From the NCBI GenBank assembly GCA_035606335.1, contig DATNFP010000164.1, positions 1 through 21,783 on the forward strand: 21,783 nucleotides of DNA, in the 5' to 3' direction. Positions 15,301 to 21,783 of this stretch are shown in pieces (within the stretch, counting starts at the first letter, position 1; the number at the start of each line of letters is the position of its first letter). The notes beneath the pieces are model-generated. The model had not been told where the DNA came from. It ran no database searches and saw only the letters and a program-made list of their open reading frames with translations. This DNA is from DATNFP01 sp035606335. Its GTDB lineage: Bacteria > Bacteroidota > Bacteroidia > Chitinophagales > Chitinophagaceae. Made by a program: the position numbers and the translations under genes.

Positions 15301-15765
15301 TCGATAGTAATGAGTGGTATGGGTATAGTAGCGCTTATCGGGGTGGTTGTGCGAAATGGTATCCTGCTGGTGGAATTTACTGACCTGATGCTGGCTGGTG
15401 GCATGAAACCAATGGATGCACTCGCGGAAGGTGGCCGTACACGTATGACACCCGTGATACTCACAGCCATCGCCGCCATATTAGGATTGATACCATTAGC
15501 TGTAGGTCTGAATATAGATTTCGCTTCACTATTCACTCATCTTAACCCGCATATATTCTTTGGTGGGGATAGCACGTCATTCTGGGCTCCGCTGGCGTGG
15601 GCTATGATCTATGGCTTAACCTTTGCCACATTCCTTACCCTGATCCTCGTACCGGTGCTTTACTTATTAAGCATGCGCTTTAAAGCCTGGGTGAAAAGAC
15701 AAACCAATAAAGTAAAGGGATCTATAAACGAACCTAAAGCAGTATTACAGGAGTCTGAAGCATAG
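12334..15765 (+). CDS. RND-family efflux transporter permease (HAE1/AcrB-like) with extra membrane segments
   Basis: A 1143-residue inner-membrane pump, longer than the usual 1030-1070. TM1 is near residues 17-38; the porter domain starts PEIKIPQIIVQTYFPGTSP. The TM4 proton-relay motif GIVVDDAIVVIENTHR carries Asp406/Asp407. The second half repeats the plan (DREIQ/DLDRERMN porter pieces; GIVALIGVVVRNGILLVEFTDL in TM10-11). After TM6 the protein has a charged linker and then two further hydrophobic segments (about 514-553) before the second half, suggesting 14 rather than 12 membrane passes. It would export amphipathic compounds by proton antiport through the adaptor and TolC-like partner; substrates cannot be told from sequence. 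A terminator follows the stop by 26 bases. Confidence 0.92.
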   Translation: MKDTFKEFKPSSWAIDHRTAIYIITIIITLAGLMTYLNLPKEQFPEIKIPQIIVQTYFPGTSPENMENLVTKQIEKQVKNLTGIKKVTSNSFQDYSVVIAEFNTGVQIDKAKQDVKDAVDKAKTDLPKNLPNQPEVKDIDLSEFPILNVNISGNYDLNRLKKYADRIKDNIEAMKEIKRVDIVGALDREIQINVDLYKMQAAGLTFGDIQNTVSAENISATAGQVSMDNQKRILSVKGEFKNAAQIGNVIVRNQQGKAIYLRDIAQVVDSFQEQKSYARLDNKNVITLNVIKAKGENLIAASDKIQKLIVTMQASELPKDLHIVVTGDQSEKTRSTLTDLINTIIIGFVLVTIILMFFMGVTNALFVAMSVPLSCAIAFMFMPAIGFTLNMIVLFSFLLALGIVVDDAIVVIENTHRIFDNGKIPIDKAAKYATGEVFLPVLSGTATTLMPFVPLAFWPGVIGSFLFYLPITLIITLLASLFVAYIINPVFAVSFMKPHKDEEHNSRPRFTKRDRVLAIIFGAIALICYLGHAIGVANFVIFIYLFILLEKYVLAKMIRTFQTKTWPAFQNWYTKWLKRALLNPGKVMLLTLGVTILAFVLFAVHGPKVVFFPESEPNFTYVYLNLPVGTDQIYTNEVLGKLETRVDSALGIDLKTGKTNPIVKSVISTVTVDAVDPSTNEIGDFPNKGRIAVAYVEFSQRNGQSTTAYMEKIRAAVKGIPGAEVTVDKEGNGPPLPKPIVIEITGDNLDTLVSTSERLKRYLDDKQIGGVEELRSDFQAKNPEIIFDLDRERMNTEGITTGTVVNNLRTAVFGTEISRFRDQNDDYPITLRLLGTQRQDINAVRNMPIIFRDMGMGGIVRTVPISAFADVRYATTYGGIKRKNEKRIISLSSNVLSSYNPNETVAAVQSELNNFKAPAGISIRMGGQQEDQAETSAFLGKAFGISIALIFLILVLLFNSFSKTVIILSEVVFSLIGVFLGMGIFKTPFSIVMSGMGIVALIGVVVRNGILLVEFTDLMLAGGMKPMDALAEGGRTRMTPVILTAIAAILGLIPLAVGLNIDFASLFTHLNPHIFFGGDSTSFWAPLAWAMIYGLTFATFLTLILVPVLYLLSMRFKAWVKRQTNKVKGSINEPKAVLQESEA

Positions 15766-15790
15766 TTTCCATCATATATATACACATCTG

Positions 15791-15818
15791 AAAAGGGACG
15801 CTCTGTGGCGTCCCTTTT
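15791..15818. terminator. Intrinsic terminator after the efflux operon (possibly bidirectional)
   Basis: AAAAGGGACGC (15791-15801) and GCGTCCCTTTT (15808-15818) form a perfect 11-bp stem with a TCTGTG loop, followed by a T-rich run on the plus strand. A shorter T-run on the other strand may also serve the convergent kbl-like gene. Confidence 0.85.
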
Positions 15819-15844
15819 TATTTTATAAAAATATAATTAGCTTT

Positions 15845-17053
15845 TTAGTGTGCTGTCTGCTTCTCTTTAATTATTCCCAATTCTTTGCCTATTTTGGTAA
15901 ATGCAGCTATAGCCTTATCAAGATGGTGGCGCTCATGCCCTGCTGAAATCTGTACACGAATACGTGCCTGCCCTTTAGGGACCACAGGGTAAAAGAAGCC
16001 TGTTACATATATGCCTTCCTGCAATAAACGTTCGGCAAGCTTTTGAGCGAGCACTGCTTCATACAGCATAATAGGCACAATAGGATGTGTACCAGATTTT
16101 ATATCAAAACCGGCTTCAGTCATTTTATTGCGGAAATAGATTGTGTTATCTTCAAGTTTATCGCGCAATGCTGTTGTCTCACTAATCATATCCAAAACAG
16201 CAATAGAAGCGCCGACTATGGCAGGAGCTAATGAATTGGAAAATCAATAAGGCCGGCTACGCTGGCGGAGCATTTCAACAATTTCTTTTTTGCCACTGGT
16301 AAAACCACCAGAAGCACCACCTAATGCTTTGCCTAATGTACCTGTGATGATGTCTATCCGTCCCATTACACCACAAAGCTCATGCACCCCACGACCCGTT
16401 TTGCCCATGAATCCTGAAGAGTGACTCTCATCTATCATCACCAAAGCGTCATACTTATCCGCGAGGTCGCATATTTTATCTAATTGGGCAATAGTGCCAT
16501 CCATTGAAAAAACAGAGTCGGTAACTATAACACGGCTGCGTGCATCGGCCTGAGCCTTTAGCTGTGCCTCAAGATCGGCCATATTATTGTGCTTATATCT
16601 TGCACGACGAGCTTTACACAAACGTACCCCATCAATTATAGATGCGTGATTCAATTCATCAGAAATGATTGCATCATCTTCACCAAATAATGGTTCAAAA
16701 ACACCGCCATTTGCATCAAAACATGCCACATATAATATAGTATCTTCAGTGCCTAAAAATTTGGCTATTTTCTCTTCAAGCTCTTTATGTATATCCTGAG
16801 TACCGCAAATAAAACGTACAGAACTCATACCGTACCCACGGCGATCTATCGTATGATGTGCGGCCTCTATAACTTTAGGATGAGATGAGAGCCCGAGATA
16901 ATTGTTTGCACAAAAATTTAATACAGTCTTACCACCTACTTTTATTTCCGCACCTTGTTCTGATTCAATTATACGTTCGTTCTTATATAAACCTGCGTCC
17001 TTAATATCCTCTAATTCTTTCTGCAGACGCTGATAAAATGATTTACTGGCCAT
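15845..17053 (-). pseudogene. kbl: 2-amino-3-ketobutyrate CoA ligase-like (kbl), interrupted by one in-frame TGA
   Basis: The full frame spans 402 codons, the normal length for glycine C-acetyltransferase, a PLP enzyme that works with threonine dehydrogenase to turn 2-amino-3-ketobutyrate plus CoA into glycine and acetyl-CoA. The N-terminal part (codons 1-269) has NFCANNYLGLSSHP, the Asp of VMIDESHSSGFMG and the PLP lysine K242 in GTLGKALGGASGG. Codon 270 (16244-16246) is TGA; the text around it reads RSRPY-stop-FSNSLAPAIVGASI, where E. coli Kbl, as remembered, has RSRPYLFSNSLAPAIV. One base change (TTA or TTG to TGA) explains it; no frameshift is present. The C-terminal domain, with the substrate-binding Arg in GQARIR, stays open to 15845. 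A truncated 269-residue product should be inactive. A sequencing error is the main alternative. Serine palmitoyltransferase-type homologues are a less likely family call. Confidence 0.85.
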
Positions 17054-17069
17054 ATTTCAGATTTTGAGA

Positions 17070-17077
17070 CAAAATAA
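17070..17077 (-). promoter_or_regulatory. Candidate -7 element of the kbl-like gene
   Basis: On the minus strand TTATTTTG (one mismatch to TAnnTTTG) lies 16 bases before the ATG, with a TTTG 23 bases further upstream (17104-17101). It resembles the element upstream of paaI. The spacing is wider than ideal. Confidence 0.3.
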
Positions 17078-17200
17078 ACACAATCAAGGCATTTATTCCG
17101 CAAATAATTTATGTTTTAATCTATTTAAGGCACCGCAACAAGCTATCATAAAGTATTGTCAAAAAAATAAATGAATCAACAATTTGCAAGTTGTATGGTT

Positions 17201-17208
17201 TAATTTTG
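17201..17208 (+). promoter_or_regulatory. -7 promoter element of the CarboxypepD_reg-like gene
   Basis: TAATTTTG is an exact TAnnTTTG match; a TTTG at 17183-17186 lies 14 bases upstream, shorter than ideal. Transcription would start near 17215, between the two possible TTG start codons, and so favours the downstream one at 17229. Confidence 0.5.
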
Positions 17209-17228
17209 CATGCTATAATTTTTTCGAC

Positions 17229-17972
17229 TTGCGATATTTCATCTTAGTAATTTTATTATTCCGGGTTTTTATCGCAGATGCCCAAACATTAACAGGCGTG
17301 GTCATTGACGTGGAAACCGGCAAGCCACTATTCCCGGTTACAGTTGTGAACCTTAATTCAAAGGCAACTGTTTATACGGATGACAAAGGGCAATATGCAA
17401 TAAACGCCAAAACAGGCGATGTCGTTAGCTTCAGCTACATTGGCTATAATGCCACTCAATATATTACTCCACCATCTGTGTCTGTAAGCACCCTGAGGGT
17501 AAGGATGGTGCCAATAAATGTGCAGCTTAACGAATTTACCTTGAAGCGGGGATATACCCCCTATCAAAAAGACTCGGCAGAACGTGCGCAAACGTATCAG
17601 AAAGAGCTTGTTCAACCTAACCGAAATGTGACTGTGGGTTTTAACAATGGTGTGGCAATTAATGGCCCCATAAGCTTTCTTGCAAGCAAACTGGGAGCAG
17701 GAGATAAGGAAAAGAAGAAGTTCAGAAAGGATTATAAGATGTGGGAACAAAACAGATTTATTGATACACGTTATACACCTGAACTTGTAACATCATTGAC
17801 AGGTTTTTCAGGAGATACACTTGCCACATTTATGAACTCATACCCTATGGAATATGATTTTGCCCGCGCAGCAAGTGACCTGGAAATAAAAATGTGGATC
17901 CGCCATAATTATAAAGAATACCTCAATAAGATAAAGCAACCTACGGAGCCGATTGTAAAAACGACAAATTGA
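17229..17972 (+). CDS. Secreted CarboxypepD_reg-like (beta-sandwich) domain protein
   Basis: The reading frame has no ATG near its 5' end. A TTG at 17184 is open, but the TTG at 17229 directly begins a signal peptide (RYFILVILLF...ADA|Q) and lies after a perfect -7 element, so it is chosen, giving 247 residues. After cleavage comes a CarboxypepD_reg/CNA-B-like beta-sandwich (about 20-105: LTGVVIDVETGKPLFPVTVVN...VYTDDKGQYAINAKTGDVVSFSYIGY), the same fold that precedes SusC-like TonB receptors, but there is no plug or barrel here. The remaining 140 residues, rich in charged and aromatic positions, are not recognised. Export to the periplasm or cell surface is likely; function unknown. The flavin reductase gene follows after 33 bases. 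Confidence 0.75.
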   Translation: MRYFILVILLFRVFIADAQTLTGVVIDVETGKPLFPVTVVNLNSKATVYTDDKGQYAINAKTGDVVSFSYIGYNATQYITPPSVSVSTLRVRMVPINVQLNEFTLKRGYTPYQKDSAERAQTYQKELVQPNRNVTVGFNNGVAINGPISFLASKLGAGDKEKKKFRKDYKMWEQNRFIDTRYTPELVTSLTGFSGDTLATFMNSYPMEYDFARAASDLEIKMWIRHNYKEYLNKIKQPTEPIVKTTN

Positions 17973-18005
17973 TCCAATTTTGTCTAACTTAGAGAAAAAT
18001 CAATA

Positions 18006-18722
18006 ATGGTTCCTCAATGGCAATCAGGTATCGTTAAACGAATTGAGCCAGCTACATACAATACTAACCGCTATTGGATAGAATTGCCTGAAGTGCAGTC
18101 TTTTGATTTTAAACCGGGACAATTTGTTACACTTGATATGCCTATACATGAGCAGCGCAATAAACGCTGGCGAAGCTATAGCATTGCTTCCATGCCCGAT
18201 GGGAGCAACATTATAGAACTATTGATAGTATATGTAGAAGGCGGAGCAGCATCGAAATATATTTTTAGCGAAGTAAAAGAAGGCAGTGTGCTTACTTTGC
18301 GTGGACCGCAAGGTATGTTCACATTACCTGACCAGCTTGAAAAACATTTTTATCTCATCTGTACCGGAACAGGTATAGCTCCGTTTCGCAGCATGCTTCA
18401 GTATATGAATTTTCACAAGGTGCCTCACCACAAATTTCACCTGATATTTGGTTCCCGCACTCAAAAAGATCTGCTATATCACGAGGAAATGAAGGAATTG
18501 GAACGCACAATGGCATCATTTACTTATCATCCTACATTATCCCGTGAAGATTGGGAGGGAGCAAGAGGGTATGTACATGCCATATATGAGGACCTCTGCA
18601 ATGAACACCAGCCTTCTTATTTTATGCTGTGCGGATGGCGTGCAATGATAGACGAAGCCAGGGAACGTATTGCAAAAATGGGATATGACAGAAAAGACAT
18701 CCACCTGGAGCTATACGGATAG
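18006..18722 (+). CDS. Short FAD-binding ferredoxin-NADP reductase-type oxidoreductase
   Basis: A 238-residue two-domain reductase. The FAD domain carries RSYSIAS (56-62) and the phosphate-binding GGAASKYIF...GPQGMF; the NAD(P) domain has CTGTGIAPFRSM (119-130), a GSRTQKDLLY segment, and CGWRAMIDEARE near the end. There is no fused 2Fe-2S ferredoxin domain, unlike PaaE-type or vanillate-type reductases, so it must pass electrons between NAD(P)H and a separate carrier such as a ferredoxin. The partner is not in the window. The ATG follows the preceding stop by 33 bases, so cotranscription is possible but unproven. Confidence 0.85.
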   Translation: MVPQWQSGIVKRIEPATYNTNRYWIELPEVQSFDFKPGQFVTLDMPIHEQRNKRWRSYSIASMPDGSNIIELLIVYVEGGAASKYIFSEVKEGSVLTLRGPQGMFTLPDQLEKHFYLICTGTGIAPFRSMLQYMNFHKVPHHKFHLIFGSRTQKDLLYHEEMKELERTMASFTYHPTLSREDWEGARGYVHAIYEDLCNEHQPSYFMLCGWRAMIDEARERIAKMGYDRKDIHLELYG

Positions 18723-18795
18723 ACTAACATACATTAATAGTTTATTTATTAATTCAACGATTAAACTTACACTGGCATACTCTTTTTACCTGAAT

Positions 18796-18809
18796 AGCAC
18801 TAATGTGCT
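18796..18809 (+). repeat. Short palindrome just before the trehalose gene
   Basis: AGCAC-TAAT-GTGCT ends 3 bases before the ATG at 18813. The 5-bp arms are short; it could be a protein site or a start-proximal hairpin, or chance. Confidence 0.25.
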
Positions 18810-18812
18810 GTT

Positions 18813-21044
18813 ATGGATACCAACAAAAGAGTGATAATCGTATCGAACCGATTACCAATAAAAATTACTCATAAAGAAGGAGAAACCTCGTACCAACCCA
18901 GCGAGGGGGGGCTCGCTACAGGTCTTAACAGTATATATAAACAGCAGGGTAACATATGGATAGGATGGCCAGGGGGTATAGTAGAAGAAAAAAACAAGGA
19001 AAAAGTTATTAATGATTTGCAGCAGCAGAATTTATTTCCTGTATTTCTGTCAAAACAGGAAATAAATGATTACTATGAGGGCTTTTCAAACGAAACATTA
19101 TGGCCTTTGTTCCATTATTTCCCCACATACAGCACGTATAATCCACAACACTGGGATATTTATAGAGATGTAAATCAAAAATTTGCTGATACGATATTAA
19201 AATTCGCAACTAAAGATGACATTATTTGGATACATGATTATCAATTAATGTTATTGCCGGAAATGGTAAGAAAGGTGATCCCGGAAGTGAGTATTGGCTT
19301 TTTTCAACATATTCCATTTCCTTCTTATGAAATATTCAGGATGATACCATGGAGGCAGGAATTGCTTAACGGTGTATTAGGAGCAGATGTTATAGGTTTT
19401 CATACATATGACGATGTACGTCACTTTCTCAGCGCTACCAACAGGATATTAAATACCAATGGCGTTGCCAATGAGCTGATGATCAACGACAGGATAATTG
19501 CCGTGGACGCATTTCCTATAAGCATTGATTATAAAAAATATAATCAACTGGCAGAAAGCAGTAATACCAGACGCAATGAGCGGAAGCTAAAACAGCTCAT
19601 CAATCATAATAAATTAATTATTTCCATAGACCGACTGGATTATAGCAAGGGGATCATCCCCCGGTTGCAAGCTTATGATCTGCTATTGCAACGACATCCC
19701 GAACTACGAGGGAAAATAACACTGATACAGCTTGTGGTGCCATCAAGAGATAATGTACCCCAATACAAAGAGCTGAAAGAAGAAATGAACAGGATGATAA
19801 GCGATATAAACGGAAGGTATAGCACATTTAGCTGGCAGCCGATCCAACACTTTTATCGCTCATTTCCGATACATCTTTTATCGGCCCTTTATAAAACAGC
19901 AGATGTGGCATTGGTAACACCCATGCGTGATGGAATGAACCTGGTAAGCAAAGAATATGTAGCAAGCAGAATAGACCAAAAGGGAGTTTTAGTGCTTAGC
20001 GAAATGGCCGGTGCCGCGCGTGAGCTTTCAGACGCAATAATGGTGAATCCAAATGATATATGGGATTTTGCAGAGAAAATTTATACCTCACTGAACATGC
20101 CGGAGGATGAACAAAAACGCCGCATGATAACCATGCAGCAAACAGTTTCCAAGTTTGATATATTCAATTGGGTAAACAACTTTATGGATAAGCTAACAGA
20201 AATAAAAATGAAACAGCAAAATATGCTCACCAGAATAATCAGTTCATCCATCAGACAAAAAATAAGCATCCGTTATTACTACGGTATGAAGCGGCTTATA
20301 TTTCTTGATTATGACGGAACGCTTGTGCCGTTTCAGAAACAAGTTGATGCGGCTGTTCCCGACGAGGAACTATTACATCTATTAACATTACTTAGCAGTG
20401 ACCCGCACAACAAAATAGTAATAACAAGTGGCAGGGATTATCACACGCTGGATGCATGGCTCGGACACATACCGGTAGATATGATAGCTGAGCATGGAGC
20501 ATGGTATAAAGAACAAGGCAAAATATGGCGCAGCCGCAGAGATCTAAGCGATGAATGGAAACAGGAAATCTACAGTGCACTGGATGTATATGCAAGAAGA
20601 ACACCGGGTGCATTCATAGAAGAAAAAAGCTATTCGCTTGTATGGCATTACAGAAAAGCCGAAGCAGGATTAGGCAGGCTACGCGCACACGAGCTAATGG
20701 AAGATATAAGACATGTGGTGACTGATCGCGGATTGCAAATGCTGCAGGGTGATAAAGTAATTGAAATAAAAAATATGGCGATCAATAAAGGCAAAGCGGC
20801 CAAACGCTGGCTTGAAAAGGATAATTATGATTTTACTATGGCTATCGGTGATGACCATACTGATGAAGATACCTTTAAGGCTATGCCTGATGATGCCATT
20901 ACCATTAAAGTAGGAAGCAATGCGTCGGCTGCCACTTATTTCCTTCACTCTTATAGAGAAGTAAGGGCATTGCTACAGGAAATGTGCCTATCAATATCAT
21001 TTGAAAAGGAAGATCATAACCTGGAGCTATCTGAAGCATCTTAA
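18813..21044 (+). CDS. Fused trehalose-6-phosphate synthase / trehalose-6-phosphate phosphatase
   Basis: A 743-residue two-domain enzyme. Residues 1 to about 460 are a GT20 synthase (OtsA): SNRLPI, EGGLATGLNSI, WIGWPGG, DDIIWIHDYQLMLLP, FFQHIPFPSYEIFR, the sugar-nucleotide region IDRLDYSKGI and TPMRDGMNLVSKEYVA. Residues about 487-735 are a HAD phosphatase (OtsB): FLDYDGTLVPF with Asp499/Asp501, ITSGRDY, KVIEIKN..NKGKAA, and GDDHTDEDTFKAMP. All catalytic motifs of both halves look intact, so it should convert UDP- or GDP-glucose plus glucose 6-phosphate to trehalose by way of trehalose 6-phosphate in one polypeptide. Trehalose serves as an osmolyte and stress protectant. It stands as a single gene 90 bases after the flavin reductase and 56 bases before the next methyltransferase. 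Confidence 0.93.
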   Translation: MDTNKRVIIVSNRLPIKITHKEGETSYQPSEGGLATGLNSIYKQQGNIWIGWPGGIVEEKNKEKVINDLQQQNLFPVFLSKQEINDYYEGFSNETLWPLFHYFPTYSTYNPQHWDIYRDVNQKFADTILKFATKDDIIWIHDYQLMLLPEMVRKVIPEVSIGFFQHIPFPSYEIFRMIPWRQELLNGVLGADVIGFHTYDDVRHFLSATNRILNTNGVANELMINDRIIAVDAFPISIDYKKYNQLAESSNTRRNERKLKQLINHNKLIISIDRLDYSKGIIPRLQAYDLLLQRHPELRGKITLIQLVVPSRDNVPQYKELKEEMNRMISDINGRYSTFSWQPIQHFYRSFPIHLLSALYKTADVALVTPMRDGMNLVSKEYVASRIDQKGVLVLSEMAGAARELSDAIMVNPNDIWDFAEKIYTSLNMPEDEQKRRMITMQQTVSKFDIFNWVNNFMDKLTEIKMKQQNMLTRIISSSIRQKISIRYYYGMKRLIFLDYDGTLVPFQKQVDAAVPDEELLHLLTLLSSDPHNKIVITSGRDYHTLDAWLGHIPVDMIAEHGAWYKEQGKIWRSRRDLSDEWKQEIYSALDVYARRTPGAFIEEKSYSLVWHYRKAEAGLGRLRAHELMEDIRHVVTDRGLQMLQGDKVIEIKNMAINKGKAAKRWLEKDNYDFTMAIGDDHTDEDTFKAMPDDAITIKVGSNASAATYFLHSYREVRALLQEMCLSISFEKEDHNLELSEAS

Positions 21045-21061
21045 ATGATTTAGTACTATTC

Positions 21062-21097
21062 GTTTAATTTAGCAATTTAATACTGCTAAAATTAAAC
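21062..21097. promoter_or_regulatory. Imperfect palindrome overlapping a possible promoter before the last gene
   Basis: GTTTAATTTAGCA (21062-21074) and TGCTAAAATTAAAC (21084-21097) are inverted complements over 13 pairs with one bulged A; the 9-base centre is AT-rich. It ends 3 bases before the ATG at 21101. The left arm contains TAATTTAG, one mismatch from TAnnTTTG. It could be an operator, or a hairpin ending the trehalose transcript, although no T-tract follows. Confidence 0.42.
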
Positions 21098-21100
21098 CTG

Positions 21101-21783
21101 ATGGTTCTATACAATACAATTGGTGCAGGTTATAACACTACAAGGAATGCAGATCCATATATAACCAACCGCATATTCGAAATGCTCGAGCCGCGAACAG
21201 ATGGAGTGTATCTGGATATTGGCTGCGGTACCGGTAATTATCTTAAAGCATTAACAGAAAAAGGATTGAACTTTTATGGAATTGATCCCTCTGAGGTGAT
21301 GCTTAATGAAGCAAGAAAGAGTTGTGATAATGCTATTCTCATTCAGGGTACTTCTGAAAACATACCATTACCAGGTAGATTTTTTGATGGTGCGATTGCT
21401 ATTCTCACTACCCACCACTGGAGTGATCTGCAAAAAGGACTTAAAGAATTGAACAGAGTACTGAAACCAGGAGCCAGAGCCGTATTTTTTACCTTTTCGC
21501 CTGAACAGATGATGGGCTATTGGCTACATCATTATTTTCCTAAAATGATAGAGAACTCAAGGCTGGTGGCGCCACCGGTAAGTGATATGATAGCCTACAT
21601 CGGTAAAAGTGGCTTTGTCAATATAATACAGGAAAAATATTTTATACGGAAAGATCTACAAGACCATTTTCTTTATTCTAACAAACACAACCCCGCAATG
21701 TATTTGCTTCCGGAGATACGCATGGGTGCATCCGCTTTCAGAAACTTTACGACTCCTGAAGAGCTTGAAAAGGGATTAGCACA
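21101..21783 (+). CDS. Class I SAM-dependent methyltransferase, 3'-truncated
   Basis: Starting at the ATG at 21101, the frame stays open to the right edge (227 complete codons). It has motif I LDIGCGTGNYL (38-48), the acidic residue of the second strand in GIDPSEVML, a DGAIAI...HHW motif and the KELNRVLKPGARAVFF segment typical of the UbiE/methyltransferase-11 group. The substrate is unknown. The short distance from the trehalose gene with an intervening palindrome suggests separate control. The C-terminus lies beyond the window. Confidence 0.85.
   Translation, partial: MVLYNTIGAGYNTTRNADPYITNRIFEMLEPRTDGVYLDIGCGTGNYLKALTEKGLNFYGIDPSEVMLNEARKSCDNAILIQGTSENIPLPGRFFDGAIAILTTHHWSDLQKGLKELNRVLKPGARAVFFTFSPEQMMGYWLHHYFPKMIENSRLVAPPVSDMIAYIGKSGFVNIIQEKYFIRKDLQDHFLYSNKHNPAMYLLPEIRMGASAFRNFTTPEELEKGLA

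Noticed and set aside
15027..15536. A 169-codon open frame on the minus strand opposite the RND pump gene
   Set aside because: It mirrors the codon pattern of the clearly conserved plus-strand pump and has no recognisable domain.
16196..16243. Frameshift between two kbl fragments
   Set aside because: Both parts are in the same frame and the intervening codons read as conserved Kbl sequence; only one stop codon interrupts them.
16244..16246. Selenocysteine insertion or an altered genetic code at the TGA in kbl
   Set aside because: Family members have Leu, not Cys, here, and several genes in the window end in TGA.
18006..18722. PaaE (phenylacetyl-CoA epoxidase reductase), suggested by paaI and paaY in the window
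   Set aside because: The C-terminal 2Fe-2S domain of PaaE is missing and the gene is 11 kb from the other paa genes.
18733..18753. AT-only inverted repeat ATTAATA...TATTAAT upstream of the trehalose gene
   Set aside because: Seven A/T bases per arm in an AT-rich gap are easily explained by chance.
1..21783. CRISPR arrays, tRNA genes, insertion sequences or prophage genes
   Set aside because: No regularly spaced repeats, cloverleaf-like sequence, transposase or phage protein was seen in any gap or frame.

Overview
The window looks like a Bacteroidota chromosome, probably Chitinophagaceae or a close relative. The support is a moderately AT-rich sequence, several promoters of the Bacteroidetes type (TTTG...TAnnTTTG) with few obvious Shine-Dalgarno sites, a bacterial group II-like geranylgeranylglyceryl phosphate synthase, a lipoprotein-type RND adaptor, and best-remembered protein matches in that group. 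No tRNA, 16S/23S rRNA, CRISPR array, insertion sequence or phage gene was seen, and no gene-free stretch exceeds 300 bases. Genes are densely packed and mostly housekeeping or metabolic.

Region 1 (1-4673, plus strand). A 5'-truncated type III polyketide synthase, a class I methyltransferase and an FAD-dependent oxidoreductase overlap by 4 and 8 bases, so they are almost surely one operon. The gene content resembles type III PKS/methyltransferase/flavin-hydroxylase operons that make methylated phenolic lipids or quinones. A PhaB-like acetoacetyl-CoA reductase, a LOG-family protein and a PaaI thioesterase follow on the same strand.

Region 2 (4674-6789). A CpsB/YwqE-type PHP tyrosine phosphatase and a YfiT/DinB protein lie on the plus strand. 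They converge with a minus-strand paaY whose stop codon directly abuts that of yfiT.

Region 3 (6840-8969, minus strand). This holds mscL, the GGGP synthase, and the rpmH-rnpA-yidD cluster, which has a textbook Bacteroidetes promoter. rnpA has no ATG, GTG or TTG where its N-terminus must begin; an ATT start is the best reading.

Region 4 (9075-15818, plus strand). A TetR regulator with a near-perfect palindromic operator over its own promoter overlaps a TolC-like outer-membrane factor, followed by a lipoprotein membrane-fusion protein and an RND pump. A strong terminator closes this self-contained, probably autoregulated tripartite efflux operon.

Region 5 (15845-21783). A kbl-like gene on the minus strand carries one in-frame TGA where a Leu is expected, so it is probably a nonsense allele or a sequencing error. 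On the plus strand follow a secreted CarboxypepD_reg-like protein, a short flavin reductase, a fused trehalose-6-phosphate synthase/phosphatase, and a 3'-truncated methyltransferase preceded by a palindrome.

The most notable points are the type III PKS operon, the interrupted kbl, the ATT start of rnpA, and the operator/promoter arrangement of the efflux operon. No clearly new defence or mobile system is visible.
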